64,000 bases of DNA from an uncultured Flavobacteriaceae bacterium (GTDB taxonomy: Bacteria; Bacteroidota; Bacteroidia; Flavobacteriales; Flavobacteriaceae). The stretch covers positions 558,001 to 622,000 of the forward strand of contig CAJYAG010000001.1 in assembly GCA_913065125.1 (NCBI GenBank), read 5' to 3'. Both the position numbers and the translations under genes were made by a program. The notes under the pieces are model-generated. The model did not search any database and had not been told where the DNA came from. It was given only the letters and a program-made list of their open reading frames with translations. Every line of letters starts with the position of its first letter. Positions within the stretch are counted from its first letter, which is position 1. Shown here piece after piece: positions 31,886-40,582 of this stretch.

Positions 31886-32581
31886 TTACATATTCTTAAA
31901 ATCTGTATTCATTTTTAAATAATCTAAAAACTCTTGTTTGGTTTCTTTATTTTTAAACTTTCCGCCAAATTCAGCTGTTACCGTACTACTTTCAATGTCT
32001 TTTATTCCTCGAGAATTTACACACAAATGTTTTGCGTCAATTACACAAGCAACATCATCGGTTCCTAGAGCTTCTTGCATCGCTTGTACAACTTGCATTG
32101 TTAAACGTTCTTGAACTTGTGGTCTTTTTGCAAAGTATTCCACAATTCTGTTCATTTTTGACAAACCAATTACTTTTCCGTCAGAAATATAGGCAACATG
32201 CGCTCTACCAATAATTGGCAATAAATGATGCTCGCAAGTAGAATACACAACGATATTCTTCTCGACCAACATTTCTCCGTAATTGTAATTGTTTTCGAAG
32301 GTTGATGCCTTTGGTTTATTTGCTGGATCTAATCCCATAAACAATTCGTTTACAAAGGCTTTTGCAACTCTTTTCGGAGTTCCTTGCAAACTATCGTCTG
32401 TTAAATCCATTCCTAAAGTTTGTAAAATCTCTTTTACACTTTCTTGAATTCTATTGATTTTTTCTTCGTTAGAAATAGCAAACGCATCGTCTCGTAATGG
32501 CGTTTTTGCCGATGTACCAACGTGGTTCTCTCCTATTTCTTCAACCCTTTCGTCATTCATTTTGCTGTTCACTTCAAACAT
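31886..32581 (-). CDS. folE: GTP cyclohydrolase I
   Basis: This 231-residue enzyme converts GTP to dihydroneopterin triphosphate, the first step towards folate and other pterins. The zinc and active-site residues are present in VVYSTCEHHLLPIIGRAHVAY (Cys and His ligands) and DAKHLCVNSRGI (second Cys). VIGLSKMNRIVEYFAKRPQVQ is typical of the family. The N-terminal 30-40 residues are variable and acidic. A second possible start (Met8, 32560) exists. Monocistronic, with a -7 box 19 bases upstream. Confidence 0.96.
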   Translation of the reverse strand: MFEVNSKMNDERVEEIGENHVGTSAKTPLRDDAFAISNEEKINRIQESVKEILQTLGMDLTDDSLQGTPKRVAKAFVNELFMGLDPANKPKASTFENNYNYGEMLVEKNIVVYSTCEHHLLPIIGRAHVAYISDGKVIGLSKMNRIVEYFAKRPQVQERLTMQVVQAMQEALGTDDVACVIDAKHLCVNSRGIKDIESSTVTAEFGGKFKNKETKQEFLDYLKMNTDFKNM

Positions 32582-32600
32582 TTCTTTCTGTATTAGTTTG

Positions 32601-32608
32601 CAAATTTA
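32601..32608 (-). promoter_or_regulatory. -7 box of folE
   Basis: On the minus strand TAAATTTG (TAnnTTTG) lies 19 bases before the folE ATG. No clear -33 element is seen. Confidence 0.45.
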
Positions 32609-32670
32609 CGTGTTTGCAACGTATTATATTCGTTTCTCTATAAATTAAAACTATGAATCTATCATTATTT

Positions 32671-34038
32671 TTATGAGTTCAGTTTTTCTACCAATTCTGA
32701 AATTGAACAAGTTGTTTGTTCTCCAGAACTCATATTTTTTAACGTGAATTCATTTTTTTCTACTTCTTGTGATCCTACAATCACGACAAACTCAATTTCG
32801 CGTTTGTTGGCGTAATTCATTTGTTTTTTCATTTTTGCATTGTCTGGATACAATTCCGATTTGATGTTATTTTTTCTCAATTCTGCTATTGCTTTCATCG
32901 AAAATAAGGCTTCTACTTCTCCAAAATTGACAAACAATACTTTTGGTTTTGGCAATTCAACCGTTTTAAACAACCCTATTTCTTCTAACACCAAATAAAT
33001 TCTGTCCAATCCAAATGAAATTCCGACTCCAGAAACATTTGGCATTCCAAAGATTCCTGTTAAATCGTCATATCTTCCTCCGCCGCCAATCGAGCCCATT
33101 TTTACTTCTTTAGGAGCAGCAACTTCAAAAATTGCTCCGGTGTAATAATTCAATCCTCTTGCCAACGTAACATCAACTTCTAATGTTGCAGATTGCAATC
33201 CTAATTCTGCAATAGAATTGCACACAAAACGCAACTCTTCAACGCCGTTCATTCCTTCTTCAGAAGTTTGTAACATCGCTTCCAATGAACTTATTTTAGC
33301 TGTATTTGAGCCAGAAAAATCAAACAACGGACTCACTTTTTCAATCGCGTTTTCTGTAATTCCTTTGGATAGCATTTCTTTGACAACGCCATCTTTTCCG
33401 ATTTTATCTAACTTATCTAACGCAACTGTAAAATCAATTAATTTATCTTTTGCTCCAATCACTTCTGCAATTCCAGATAATATTTTTCTGTTATTGATTT
33501 TGATAGTCGTTCCATATAAGTTTAACTTACTAAAAACAGTGTCGTACAACTGAATAAACTCAACTTCTTGCCATAATGATTTGCTCCCAACAACATCTGC
33601 ATCACATTGATAAAACTCTCTAAAACGTCCTTTTTGCGGACGATCGGCTCTCCAAACTGGCTGAATTTGATAGCGTTTAAACGGAAATGTTATGTCGTTT
33701 TGGTGTTGTACAACATAACGCGCAAAAGGAACTGTTAAATCGTAACGCAATGCTTTTTCTGAAATTTGTGAAGTTAACTTTGTACTGTTCTTTTCTAACA
33801 ATAATTTTTCATCAGCTTTATTTAAATAATCTCCAGAATTTAGAATTTTAAAAATCAAACGATCTCCTTCTTCTCCGTATTTTCCCATCAAGGTAGAAGA
33901 GTTTTCAAAACTCGGAGTTTCAATGGGTTGAAATCCGAATGTTTCAAAAGCAGCTTTTATCGTATTAAAAATATAATTACGATTGGCTATTTCTGTTGGC
34001 GAAAAATCTCTTGTTCCTTTTGGGATGCTTGGTTTCAT
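32671..34038 (-). CDS. hisS: histidyl-tRNA synthetase
   Basis: This 455-residue class II aminoacyl-tRNA synthetase starts [15 protein letters not shown], typical of HisRS. Motif 2 is in [19 protein letters not shown]. The histidine-specific [15 protein letters not shown] and motif 3 ([15 protein letters not shown]) follow, and the last 90 residues form the anticodon-binding domain. Full length and intact. Downstream of it is the converging-side folE region; upstream is a spacer carrying GTTCAGT repeats. Confidence 0.96.
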   Translation of the reverse strand: MKPSIPKGTRDFSPTEIANRNYIFNTIKAAFETFGFQPIETPSFENSSTLMGKYGEEGDRLIFKILNSGDYLNKADEKLLLEKNSTKLTSQISEKALRYDLTVPFARYVVQHQNDITFPFKRYQIQPVWRADRPQKGRFREFYQCDADVVGSKSLWQEVEFIQLYDTVFSKLNLYGTTIKINNRKILSGIAEVIGAKDKLIDFTVALDKLDKIGKDGVVKEMLSKGITENAIEKVSPLFDFSGSNTAKISSLEAMLQTSEEGMNGVEELRFVCNSIAELGLQSATLEVDVTLARGLNYYTGAIFEVAAPKEVKMGSIGGGGRYDDLTGIFGMPNVSGVGISFGLDRIYLVLEEIGLFKTVELPKPKVLFVNFGEVEALFSMKAIAELRKNNIKSELYPDNAKMKKQMNYANKREIEFVVIVGSQEVEKNEFTLKNMSSGEQTTCSISELVEKLNS

Positions 34039-34045
34039 ATAAATC

Positions 34046-34071
34046 AGTGTTCAGTGTTCAGTTATCAGTAA
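34046..34071. repeat. short GTTCAGT-type intergenic repeats
   Basis: The spacer upstream of hisS has consecutive copies of agtgttcagt and a third variant, ttatcagt. A similar ttcagtgtttagt occurs at 53255-53267. Low-complexity spacer repeats of this kind are common in Flavobacteria. Confidence 0.5.
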
Positions 34072-34142
34072 TCATTAACCAATTATTATAGTTCATTGAT
34101 AAATGTTAATTGTTAATTGTCGCGGCAAATATCGTGAAAAAG

Positions 34143-35084
34143 TTATAATTTTTTGGGAGTTGTAAAGGTTTTATTTCTGCGTCTTAAACTATAAATACTT
34201 GCGTTGAGTTCGAAACCTAATAATAAGATAATGGCGTTTAGCCACACAAATAACATCAATATTAATAAGGTTCCGATTGAGCCGTATAACTCGTTGTATT
34301 TAGAAAATTCGGTTACATAAATGCTGAATAAATAGAATGTAAAAATAGATAATACGGTTGTAAATATGGCTCCTGGTGAGAAGAAACTAGAGTATTTCCC
34401 AGATTTTGTTCCGAAATGATACAGCATAGAAATTATGGTAAAAATCATAAAAACAAACAAGATTCCTGTTCCAAATTTCAGCCAAAAATCACTTACTATA
34501 AAATTTTCTGTGTTTAGTTTTTTCAATCCAATTCCATAAAAAATAGATAATGCCACGGTGAGCATCAAAAATAATGTCATTACTATAGAAACTCCTAAGG
34601 ATATAAAATAAGCTCTAACAACATTTCTAACTTCTTTTACATGATACGAATATTCAAATCCGCCAAAAATAGCATTCACACCATTAGTCATTAAAAAGAT
34701 AGACGCAATAAAACCAAATGACAATAATCCGTTATTTTGATTTAAAATAATATCGTCTAAAATGGGTTTTACAGCACCAAATGTTTCAGGAGGCAAAGCG
34801 TCTTTTATAAACTCCATTAATGCGTCTTGAAAACCATCAATAGGAATATAATTGATTAATGTTAATATGAAAAGTAGAAACGGAAAAACTGCCATGAAGA
34901 AACTATATGCAATTCCGCCAGCACGTGTTGTTAATGCGCCTTTTACAATTCCGATTGCATACATTTCTAGCACATCGTACAAAGACATTCCTTCTAAACC
35001 CGGAACTTTTATCTTCTTACCAAAACGCACCAAAATATTAATAATAGGAATTTGCTCTAGTTTGTCTTCTATTTCTTTTGTCAT
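34143..35084 (-). CDS. YihY/virulence factor BrkB family membrane protein
   Basis: This 313-residue inner-membrane protein has six predicted transmembrane helices. Family signatures are RAGGIAYSFFMAVFPFLLFIL after the first amphipathic segment and GSIGTLLILMLFVWLNAIIL near the end. The N-terminal 50 residues are cytosolic. The family was once called ribonuclease BN by mistake; a transport or lipid-related role is discussed but not settled. It lies 41 bases downstream of the lipoprotein gene at 35126-35593. Confidence 0.9.
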   Translation of the reverse strand: MTKEIEDKLEQIPIINILVRFGKKIKVPGLEGMSLYDVLEMYAIGIVKGALTTRAGGIAYSFFMAVFPFLLFILTLINYIPIDGFQDALMEFIKDALPPETFGAVKPILDDIILNQNNGLLSFGFIASIFLMTNGVNAIFGGFEYSYHVKEVRNVVRAYFISLGVSIVMTLFLMLTVALSIFYGIGLKKLNTENFIVSDFWLKFGTGILFVFMIFTIISMLYHFGTKSGKYSSFFSPGAIFTTVLSIFTFYLFSIYVTEFSKYNELYGSIGTLLILMLFVWLNAIILLLGFELNASIYSLRRRNKTFTTPKKL

Positions 35085-35085
35085 T

Positions 35086-35119
35086 TTTTAAAGTTGCAAA
35101 GGTTCAAAGGTTCAAAGAT
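35086..35119. repeat. CAAAGGTT-type spacer repeat
   Basis: Consecutive copies of caaaggtt, as gcaaaggttcaaaggttcaaag. The same sequence flavour recurs in the spacer 36163-36304. Confidence 0.5.
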
Positions 35120-35125
35120 TTTATG

Positions 35126-35593
35126 TTATTCTTCAATTTTAGAAATTATTTTATTAAAAAGCTGTTCTCTTTCTAATTTAGAAATTGAATCTTTTAAAAA
35201 TAGAAAACTATCACCATAAGCTACATTTGCTAAAATACCATATTCTTTATTGAAAAAAATCATTCTTGGAAGGCTAACTAATCCATTACCAACACTTAAT
35301 CCGTATAATTTAAAATCTATATTTTTATAATTAATCTTTTTATTTTTTAAAAAGAAAATATCATCTCCAACTAAAACATCCTTTTTTATATAATATCTAA
35401 AACCTAAATTTTTTATTTTCTCTTTAGATAAATATTTATAATCAATTATTGTGTCTTTATTTTTTATACTTAAAGAAAGATTAAAATTTTTGTTTGTCAC
35501 AACATTAAAAACAATAACCTTTTCATTATTTTTCTTATTACAAGAAACTAAGAAAAAGACAATTATTAATAAAAAAATATCACTCAACTTCAT
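35126..35593 (-). CDS. hypothetical lipoprotein (155 aa)
   Basis: A lipoprotein signal peptide (DIFLLIIVFFLVSC, Cys18) is followed by a Lys/Asn-rich mature domain with alternating hydrophobic strands, suggesting a small beta-rich periplasmic protein. No domain is recognised. The start overlaps the stop of the pentapeptide-repeat gene by 4 bases, so the two are translationally coupled. Base composition is even more AT-rich than the surroundings, which may mean weak constraint or recent gain. Confidence 0.75.
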   Translation of the reverse strand: MKLSDIFLLIIVFFLVSCNKKNNEKVIVFNVVTNKNFNLSLSIKNKDTIIDYKYLSKEKIKNLGFRYYIKKDVLVGDDIFFLKNKKINYKNIDFKLYGLSVGNGLVSLPRMIFFNKEYGILANVAYGDSFLFLKDSISKLEREQLFNKIISKIEE

Positions 35594-36162
35594 TTAATAA
35601 CAATATTATATTTCTGTAGCAATCCCACAATATTTTCTTTAGAAAATCTCGCTCCTTTTAAACGATTGTTTTCTGGGTCGATATAAAAATTATTTGAAGT
35701 GATAAAATTAGCTTTTTCTAAATTGGTTTGCGTAAAAATTGCGTTTTTTAAATCGCAATCTTCAAACAAAGCCATATTTAAATCCGTTTCGGTAAAATCT
35801 ACAGCGTCTAAATTACAATCTTTAAATGACGTTTTCGGAATCTTTAATTGATAAAACGATGAAAAATTTAACTGACACGCATTAAAACTTAGTTGTAATA
35901 AAAACGAATCACATTCATTAAACTTTACGCCAATCATTTTACAGCTTATAAAATTCACCTCTTTAAAAGCAGTATTTGTAACAATGGTGTTGCTAAAATT
36001 ACAATCGATAAACTCACATTCTACAAACTGAATATTAGAAGCATGTACATTTTCGAAATTGCAATTTGTAAATGTACAATTGTCATATTCTCCTTTTTTA
36101 ATGTTGGTTTTGGTGAAATCAACTTTTGTATACGTTTCGTTATCGAAGTAATTGTCTATCAT
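35590..36162 (-). CDS. pentapeptide repeat protein
   Basis: This 190-residue protein is built of pentapeptide repeats with the A(D/N)LxF-type periodicity, seen as FTNCNFENVHASNIQFVECE and FTQTNLEKANF. They would fold into a right-handed quadrilateral beta-helix. Cys often fills the second or third position. It resembles the McbG/Qnr group in architecture only; no DNA-gyrase-protecting features can be claimed. It is the first gene of a two-gene unit with the lipoprotein gene. Confidence 0.9.
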   Translation of the reverse strand: MIDNYFDNETYTKVDFTKTNIKKGEYDNCTFTNCNFENVHASNIQFVECEFIDCNFSNTIVTNTAFKEVNFISCKMIGVKFNECDSFLLQLSFNACQLNFSSFYQLKIPKTSFKDCNLDAVDFTETDLNMALFEDCDLKNAIFTQTNLEKANFITSNNFYIDPENNRLKGARFSKENIVGLLQKYNIVIK

Positions 36163-36195
36163 TTATTTTTTTTTAAAAGAGGCAAAGTTTAAAAT

Positions 36196-36296
36196 AGTTA
36201 CAAAGGCACAAAGTTAAAAGTAGTTGTAAAGTTTTACTTACTTTTTATTCTCTATTCACTCTTTCTTTCTCTTTGAGCCTTTGCTCCTTTGTAACT
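36196..36296. repeat. inverted repeat in the spacer between the pentapeptide gene and nadC
   Basis: AGTTACAAAGG (36196-36206) and CCTTTGTAACT (36286-36296) form an 11-base inverted repeat within a spacer full of CAAAG/CTTTG words. No gene is seen between the arms. Confidence 0.5.
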
Positions 36297-36304
36297 TTGT
36301 TACT

Positions 36305-37162
36305 TTATAAAGCTTTCAGACTCAAATCCATATTATACACCGAATGTGTTAATGCACCAGAAGAAATAAAATCTACGCCACAATCTGCATATTTTCTGAT
36401 GGTTTCTTCGTTAATTCCGCCAGAAGATTCTGTTAAACATTTGTTGCCAATTAATGCAACTGCTTTGCGAGTATCTTCATAATTAAAATTGTCAATTAAA
36501 ATTCTATACACGCCGCCACAGTCTAAAATTTCTTGAATTTCTTCTAAGTTTCTTGCTTCAACAATAATTTTAATGTCAATTTTATTTTCTTTTAAATATG
36601 CTTTTGTTTTGTTGATTGCTGCTGTAATTCCGCCAGCAAAATCAATATGATTGTCTTTAATCATTACCATATCGTACAACGCAAAACGATGGTTTTCTCC
36701 ACCACCAATTTTAACCGCCCATTTTTCGATGGCTCTAATTCCTGGTGTAGTTTTTCTAGTGTCTAACACTTTTGTTTTTGTTCCTTCTAATAAATCAGCA
36801 AAAAAACGTGTTTTTGTAGCAATTGCACTCATGCGTTGCATAGAATTCAACACCAAACGCTCTGCTTTTAAAATAGATTGCGAACGGCCAGAAACGTAAA
36901 AAACAATGTCGCCAAATGTTACTTTTTCTCCGTCGTTAATCAACGTTTCAATTTGTAAATCTGCATCAACTTGTTTAAAAATCATCTTCGAAAATGCTAC
37001 ACCAGCAATGATTCCGTCTTCTTTTACCAATAATTTTGCTTTGCCTTTTGCATCCGTAGGAATACAAGAAAGCGATGTATGATCTCCTTCTCCAACATCT
37101 TCTCGAATGGCGTTGGTAATAATGATTTTTAATTCCGTTTCAAATTGTTGTTGTGATATCAT
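36305..37162 (-). CDS. nadC: nicotinate-nucleotide pyrophosphorylase (carboxylating)
   Basis: The ATG at 37162 (MISQQQFETELKI) is chosen; an upstream in-frame start would add 33 residues unlike the family. The 285-residue quinolinate phosphoribosyltransferase makes NaMN from quinolinate and PRPP in NAD synthesis. The N-terminal REDVGEGDHTSLSCIP, the catalytic block VLDTRKTTPGIRAIEKWAV and GGGENHRFALYDMVMIKDNH are complete. The C-terminal ESSGGINEETIRKYADCGV is also typical. Downstream of it (36163-36304) is a repeat-rich spacer. Confidence 0.95.
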   Translation of the reverse strand: MISQQQFETELKIIITNAIREDVGEGDHTSLSCIPTDAKGKAKLLVKEDGIIAGVAFSKMIFKQVDADLQIETLINDGEKVTFGDIVFYVSGRSQSILKAERLVLNSMQRMSAIATKTRFFADLLEGTKTKVLDTRKTTPGIRAIEKWAVKIGGGENHRFALYDMVMIKDNHIDFAGGITAAINKTKAYLKENKIDIKIIVEARNLEEIQEILDCGGVYRILIDNFNYEDTRKAVALIGNKCLTESSGGINEETIRKYADCGVDFISSGALTHSVYNMDLSLKAL

Positions 37163-37207
37163 AAAATGGTTTTGTGGTGTAAAAATAGGAATGATTTTCA
37201 ACTTTTT

Positions 37208-37320
37208 GTCAGTTCGAGTGAATTTATGAGTGAAAAACGAATAAATTTGTATCGAGAACAATTTAATGTGAGACTTCTCGATACAATTTTCTCATAAAAT
37301 CGAAAATCACTCGAAGTGAC
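37208..37320. repeat. REP-like nested inverted-repeat element
   Basis: Three nested arm pairs fold into one long hairpin. Outer: GTCAGTTCGAGTGA (37208-37221) with TCACTCGAAGTGAC (37307-37320), one mismatch. Middle: TTTATGAG (37223-37230) with CTCATAAA (37291-37298). Inner: TTGTATCGAGAA (37247-37258) with TTCTCGATACAA (37275-37286). It lies between the divergent genes nadC and rlmH. The words TTCGAGTG and TTGTATCGAGAA are familiar from intergenic repeats of Flavobacteriaceae. Confidence 0.8.
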
Positions 37321-37332
37321 AATATAAAAAAT

Positions 37333-37806
37333 ATGAAAATCAAACTTCTTGCCATCGGAAAAACGGATGATAAAAATTTGCATCAATTAATTGAAGTGTA
37401 TCAGAAACGTTTGCAACATTATATCAAATTTGAATTAGAAATAATTCCTGATATTAAAAATGTGAAGAATTTAAGTGAAATTCAGCAAAAAGAAAAAGAG
37501 GGAGAATTGATTTTAAACAAGTTGCAAAATACCGATCAATTGATTTTGTTAGATGACAAAGGGAAACAGTTTACTTCTATCGAATTTTCTCAGTATTTAC
37601 AAAAGAAAATGAATGCAGGAATTAAACAATTGGTGTTGGTCATTGGCGGACCTTATGGTTTTTCTGATGCAGTTTATAAAAAAGCACAAGGAAAAATCTC
37701 TCTATCTAAAATGACATTTTCTCATCAAATGATTCGCTTATTTATTGTAGAGCAAATCTATAGAGGCTATACTATTTTAAAGAATGAGCCTTATCATCAT
37801 GAATAA
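37333..37806 (+). CDS. rlmH: 23S rRNA (pseudouridine(1915)-N3)-methyltransferase RlmH
   Basis: This 157-residue SPOUT-class methyltransferase methylates pseudouridine 1915 of 23S rRNA in helix 69. The trefoil-knot motifs are visible as LVLVIGGPYGFSDAVYKKA and LSKMTFSHQMIRLFIVEQIY, and the protein ends RGYTILKNEPYHHE, which is near invariant in the family. The last 10 bases overlap the end of the converging XRE-type gene. The start is 12 bases after the repeat element. Confidence 0.96.
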   Translation: MKIKLLAIGKTDDKNLHQLIEVYQKRLQHYIKFELEIIPDIKNVKNLSEIQQKEKEGELILNKLQNTDQLILLDDKGKQFTSIEFSQYLQKKMNAGIKQLVLVIGGPYGFSDAVYKKAQGKISLSKMTFSHQMIRLFIVEQIYRGYTILKNEPYHHE

Positions 37807-38612
37807 TTTTTATCACTTTTTTTAATTGCAGAAGCAACTTTATAAATCAAGATAATTTCTAAAATCTCTACAATTATTAAAGTAAAGGCTCCTATTGGCG
37901 CTAATAATATTGTAAAAAAACAAACTCCAGTTACAATTTCTGCAATTCCTGTATAGTTTGCAATATCTCCTAATTGATTTTTCAATCTTAAATTTGCAAC
38001 TCCAAAAAATATGCTTAAAACTCCGAATGTTAATAATATCGATGCTCTAAATAAACCTATAAAATCTTCAAAAACAAACAACGTTGTTATATCTGAAATA
38101 GTTAAAAATAGCGTTAACGCAATTAATAAAATTGAAATAATTTGAAGCAAATAATTTTTATACAAAGAACCAGTAATGACAAATCCTCTTATTAAGAAAA
38201 AGAAAGAAACTAAAACTATTAATTTTAGTACAATATAAAAGGTGTTGTAAAATACAATATTATCAAAATAATCTTTCAAAAACTCTATTGAAAACTCAAT
38301 AAAACCAAGTATAAAATAAACAATTCCGAAAATCCAAGCTGTATTTAATTGCTTGTAAATTTTATTAGGATTGATTCCTAAAAGTGTATCAAATTTTCCT
38401 GGAGCATATTCTTCTTCTATTACATCTTCATAGTTAAAGCCCAACACTTCTAAAATTGCTTTTATGGTATAACTTCTAGGAGAAACGTCTCCGGCTTCAA
38501 TTCGTTGAATTGTTCGGACATTGATATTGCATTGTTCTACCAATTCTTCTTGGGTAAATCCTTTTTGCTTACGAAGCTCTAAAATCTTCTTTCCTAATTC
38601 TGGTTGTTTCAT
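37797..38612 (-). CDS. XRE-family regulator with a C-terminal membrane domain
   Basis: The ATG at 38612 (MKQPELGKKILELRKQKGF) is preferred to an ATG at 38636 because it aligns with the usual start of this family. The HTH domain covers about 3-58, with FTQEELVEQCNINVRTIQRI. The rest has about six hydrophobic helices, so this is a membrane-bound DNA-binding protein of 271 residues. Bacteroidetes have many of these. The target genes are unknown. It converges with rlmH, with a 10-base overlap of the two coding ends. Confidence 0.86.
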   Translation of the reverse strand: MKQPELGKKILELRKQKGFTQEELVEQCNINVRTIQRIEAGDVSPRSYTIKAILEVLGFNYEDVIEEEYAPGKFDTLLGINPNKIYKQLNTAWIFGIVYFILGFIEFSIEFLKDYFDNIVFYNTFYIVLKLIVLVSFFFLIRGFVITGSLYKNYLLQIISILLIALTLFLTISDITTLFVFEDFIGLFRASILLTFGVLSIFFGVANLRLKNQLGDIANYTGIAEIVTGVCFFTILLAPIGAFTLIIVEILEIILIYKVASAIKKSDKNYS

Positions 38613-38867
38613 TACAAGTATATTTTTAATTTCCATGCAATGTTAGTTTACCAAATTAAGTTTACAAATTTTTTGAATCATTTTTAACCCGACATTTAAA
38701 CGACAAATCAATAAAATCAACGCATTCAGATATTTTTTTAATAAAATTAAAAAAAATAAATTCTACAAAAAACAACCTTAATTTTACTTATTGATTTCGA
38801 AATTTTAGAATTATAATTCCCTATTGCGAATATAACTTAATTTCTTTTCACAGAATTTAGGTTTGTT

Positions 38868-38875
38868 TACATTTG
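38868..38875 (+). promoter_or_regulatory. -7 box of the rdgB-like gene
   Basis: TACATTTG (TAnnTTTG) lies 20 bases before the ATG at 38896. No clear -33 element is seen. Confidence 0.45.
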
Positions 38876-38895
38876 CATTTAATTACACGAAGTCT

Positions 38896-39477
38896 ATGAA
38901 AATTGTTTTCGCTACAAATAACCTTAATAAACTTGCCGAAGTTCAAAAAATGTTACCAGATTCAATTGAATTATTGAGTTTAAGTGATATCAATTGCTTT
39001 GATGAAATTGAAGAAACTGAAACAACTTTAGAAGGAAACGCAAAGCTAAAAGCAAATTATATTACAGAAAAATTTGGCTACAATTGTTTTGCTGATGATA
39101 CAGGTTTAGAAGTTGAAAGTTTAAATGGTGAACCTGGAGTTTATTCTGCTCGCTACGCAGGAATAGAAAATAATTCTGAAAAAAACATGCAAAAATTATT
39201 ATCTGAATTAGAAAATAAACCGAACAGAAAAGCACAATTTAAAACAGTAATCGCGTTGAATTTAAACAACAAACAGTTTTTGTTTGAAGGAATTTGCAAA
39301 GGCGAAATTTTAACCGAAAAACAAGGAGAAAAAGGTTTTGGTTATGATCCTGTTTTTAAACCAAACGGATTTAACAATTCTTTTGCAGAAATGACATCCG
39401 AAGAAAAAAACAGCATTTCTCATCGAGGAAATGCAGTACAAAAATTAGTGCGTTTTTTAATAAAAAATAAAACCTAA
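38896..39477 (+). CDS. rdgB: XTP/dITP diphosphatase (non-canonical purine NTP pyrophosphatase)
   Basis: Starting at the ATG at 38896, the 193-residue protein begins [19 protein letters not shown], the substrate-binding SxNxxK-like motif of the HAM1/RdgB family. It continues with [20 protein letters not shown], then [12 protein letters not shown] and ISHRGNAV. It hydrolyses deaminated purine nucleotides (XTP, dITP, ITP) to keep them out of DNA and RNA. An upstream in-frame ATG at 38863 would include promoter sequence and is rejected as the start. An inverted repeat follows the gene. Confidence 0.95.
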   Translation: MKIVFATNNLNKLAEVQKMLPDSIELLSLSDINCFDEIEETETTLEGNAKLKANYITEKFGYNCFADDTGLEVESLNGEPGVYSARYAGIENNSEKNMQKLLSELENKPNRKAQFKTVIALNLNNKQFLFEGICKGEILTEKQGEKGFGYDPVFKPNGFNNSFAEMTSEEKNSISHRGNAVQKLVRFLIKNKT

Positions 39478-39482
39478 ATTTG

Positions 39483-39543
39483 TCTCCTCGAGCGGAGTCA
39501 AGAGGTTTTAATCTTGACTAGGTCTCGACTCCGCTTGAGGAGA
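39483..39543. repeat. inverted repeat with GAGCGGAGTC arms
   Basis: TCTCCTCGAGCGGAGTC (39483-39499) pairs with GACTCCGCTTGAGGAGA (39527-39543), one mismatch. It may act as a terminator for the rdgB-like gene, though it lacks a clean T run. One arm recurs at 58727-58747. Confidence 0.7.
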
Positions 39544-39556
39544 TATTTCTCTTTTT

Positions 39557-40582
39557 ATGAACAACAAAACATATACAAAACAGTTTATTTTACTACTAAT
39601 TTTAGTAGTTGTATTATGTTTTTTAAATATTAGTTTTGGTTCGGTTTCTATACCTTTTAAAGATATTTTTGCCATTTTTTTAGGTGATGAAAGTATTAGA
39701 GAAGAATGGGCTACAATAATTTTAAACTTTAGATTGCCAAAAGCAATTACAGCAATTTTAGTCGGTTCTGGATTATCAATAAGTGGTTTGTTGATGCAAA
39801 CATTATTTAGAAATCCGTTAGCTGGACCGTTTGTTTTAGGAATTTCTTCTGGAGCAAGTTTAGGTGTTGCATTGCTTATCTTAGGTTCTTCATTTTTTGG
39901 TGGATTTCTATTTTTACAACCTACCAATTGGTCAATTGCAATTGCATCGAGTTTAGGTTCTTTTTTAGTGTTATCCGCCGTTATTTTAGCAGCAAATAAA
40001 GTACGGAATACCATGTCTATTTTAATTATCGGATTGATGTTTGGAAGCTTTACTGCTGCAATCATTAGCGTTTTATCTTACTTTAGTGAAGCAGAACAAA
40101 TTCAACAATATGTATTTTGGAGTTTTGGAAGTTTAGGGAATTTGTCTTGGGATGAATTAACGATTTTTATCATCATTTATCTTATTGGTTTTGCAGGAGT
40201 TTTTGCAATTATAAAACCGTTGAACAGTTTTTTATTAGGAGAAAAATATGCAAAAAGTTTAGGAATTAACATCAAACAAAGTAGAATTATTATTTTGGTA
40301 ATTACAAGTTTGTTAACTGGAGTTATTACCGCTTTTTCTGGACCAATTGCTTTTATAGGGTTGGCGGTTCCGCATATTGCAAAATTAATTTTTACTACAT
40401 CGAATCATAAAATATTAATTCCGGCTACTGCAATTACAGGCGCAATCGTTTTGTTAATTTGCGATATTATTGCACAATTACCTACGCTAGAATATACGCT
40501 TCCAATCAATGCAATTACTTCGTTATTTGGTGCGCCAGTTGTAATTTGGTTGTTAATCAGAAAGAAAAAAATATACGTTTAA
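39557..40582 (+). CDS. ABC importer permease, FecCD/BtuC family
   Basis: This 341-residue permease has about nine to ten transmembrane helices. Family signatures are RLPKAITAILVGSGLSISG, MQTLFRNPLAGPFVLGISSG and the C-terminal FIGLAVPHIAKL. It imports an iron chelate, heme or cobalamin. The ATPase gene follows immediately with no gap. The substrate-binding protein is not in the window. Cobalamin is a tempting guess because of the adenosyltransferase and CarH, but sequence alone does not separate it from siderophore uptake. Confidence 0.93.
   Translation: MNNKTYTKQFILLLILVVVLCFLNISFGSVSIPFKDIFAIFLGDESIREEWATIILNFRLPKAITAILVGSGLSISGLLMQTLFRNPLAGPFVLGISSGASLGVALLILGSSFFGGFLFLQPTNWSIAIASSLGSFLVLSAVILAANKVRNTMSILIIGLMFGSFTAAIISVLSYFSEAEQIQQYVFWSFGSLGNLSWDELTIFIIIYLIGFAGVFAIIKPLNSFLLGEKYAKSLGINIKQSRIIILVITSLLTGVITAFSGPIAFIGLAVPHIAKLIFTTSNHKILIPATAITGAIVLLICDIIAQLPTLEYTLPINAITSLFGAPVVIWLLIRKKKIYV

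Noticed and set aside
37163..37261. N-terminal extension of NadC to an earlier in-frame start
   Set aside because: The extra 33 residues do not fit the family and overlap the REP-like repeat element, which begins at 37208.
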